From positions 26,307,614 to 26,369,613 of the forward strand of contig NC_135557.1 of the NCBI RefSeq assembly GCF_964340395.1: a stretch of 62,000 nt of DNA, read 5' to 3'. This document shows positions 61,722-62,000 of the stretch, piece by piece. The DNA comes from Glandiceps talaboti (Eukaryota; Hemichordata; Enteropneusta; Spengelidae). Numbering within the stretch: the first letter of the stretch is position 1; the number at the start of each line of letters is the position of its first letter. The notes beneath the pieces are model-generated. The model was not told the DNA's origin, did no database searches, and saw only the letters and a list, made by a program, of their open reading frames with translations. The position numbers and the translations under genes are program-made.

Positions 61722-62000
61722 GTAAATTTGCTCTATCTGCTAACAACATTTTGTTAGTAAACATTTCTCTTTGTTTAAAAAGATGACTACTACCTTTTCA
61801 TGTGTGTCCTAATTCTAATTAGTATTGTCGACCAGTAACCTTGCTGTAGTAAAACGAATCAAAATTAAGAAGAAAGTGAATAAACATGTGAGAGTATTAG
61901 TTTATTCATAGTTTGTTAGTTATTTATAAAACCTCAATGATTCTCATCATACGACAGGTGTTCAAAGTTATTGTCAACAGCAATATCACCTGTCATAGGT

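Overview
This is a eukaryotic (metazoan) genomic window: GT-AG introns, two multi-exon TRPC-type ion-channel genes, non-LTR and Penelope-type retroelement relics, and a very heavy load of microsatellites and minisatellites. The AT-rich, repeat-swollen introns and the mix of CR1/L2-like LINE tails, Penelope element and TIR elements suggest a marine invertebrate (lophotrochozoan, cephalochordate or hemichordate are all possible). The sequence alone does not settle the species, and no prokaryotic feature is present.

Layout. (1) 1-5252: the last six coding exons of a TRPC-like channel (copy A), cut by the left edge of the window. (2) 5253-9043: intergenic, with a LINE fragment and a 60-bp tandem repeat just before the next gene. 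(3) 9044-24331: a complete tandem paralogue (copy B), 14 coding exons spliced to a predicted 963-residue TRPC channel with ankyrin region, S1-S6, pore, TRP box and C-terminal coiled coil. A and B match exon for exon in phase and nearly in length, and even share intron ends, so the duplication or conversion is recent. The introns have since diverged: copy A amplified a 47-bp minisatellite, while copy B gained pentanucleotide satellites, Penelope fragments, a LINE fragment and other repeats. (4) 24590-50990: a gene-poor stretch with LINE relics, inverted-repeat elements, nested dispersed repeats and long minisatellites, including a 24-bp array of about 114 copies. (5) 50996-52483: an apparently intronless coding exon for a 495-residue NHL-repeat protein. 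(6) 52735-62000: a minisatellite, a 2.04-kb TIR element with TTA target duplication, and simple repeats, with no further gene seen.

Most notable observations: (a) Penelope-like element remnants in copy B carry three hammerhead-ribozyme folds, with compensating changes between copies in stems I and II. (b) Two minisatellites have repeat units that span an exon/intron junction and so multiply the splice donor. At exon 8 of copy B the five donors are all in one open frame and would insert 27, 52, 77 or 104 residues of repeated S3 segment. (c) Both channels have an S3-S4 loop about 100 residues longer than in vertebrate TRPC4/5. (d) An internally repetitive TIR element looks like a non-autonomous PIF/Harbinger transposon.

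The two channels would work at the plasma membrane as cation channels. The NHL protein is unrelated and lies 26 kb away. No operon-like or pathway link between the genes is visible.
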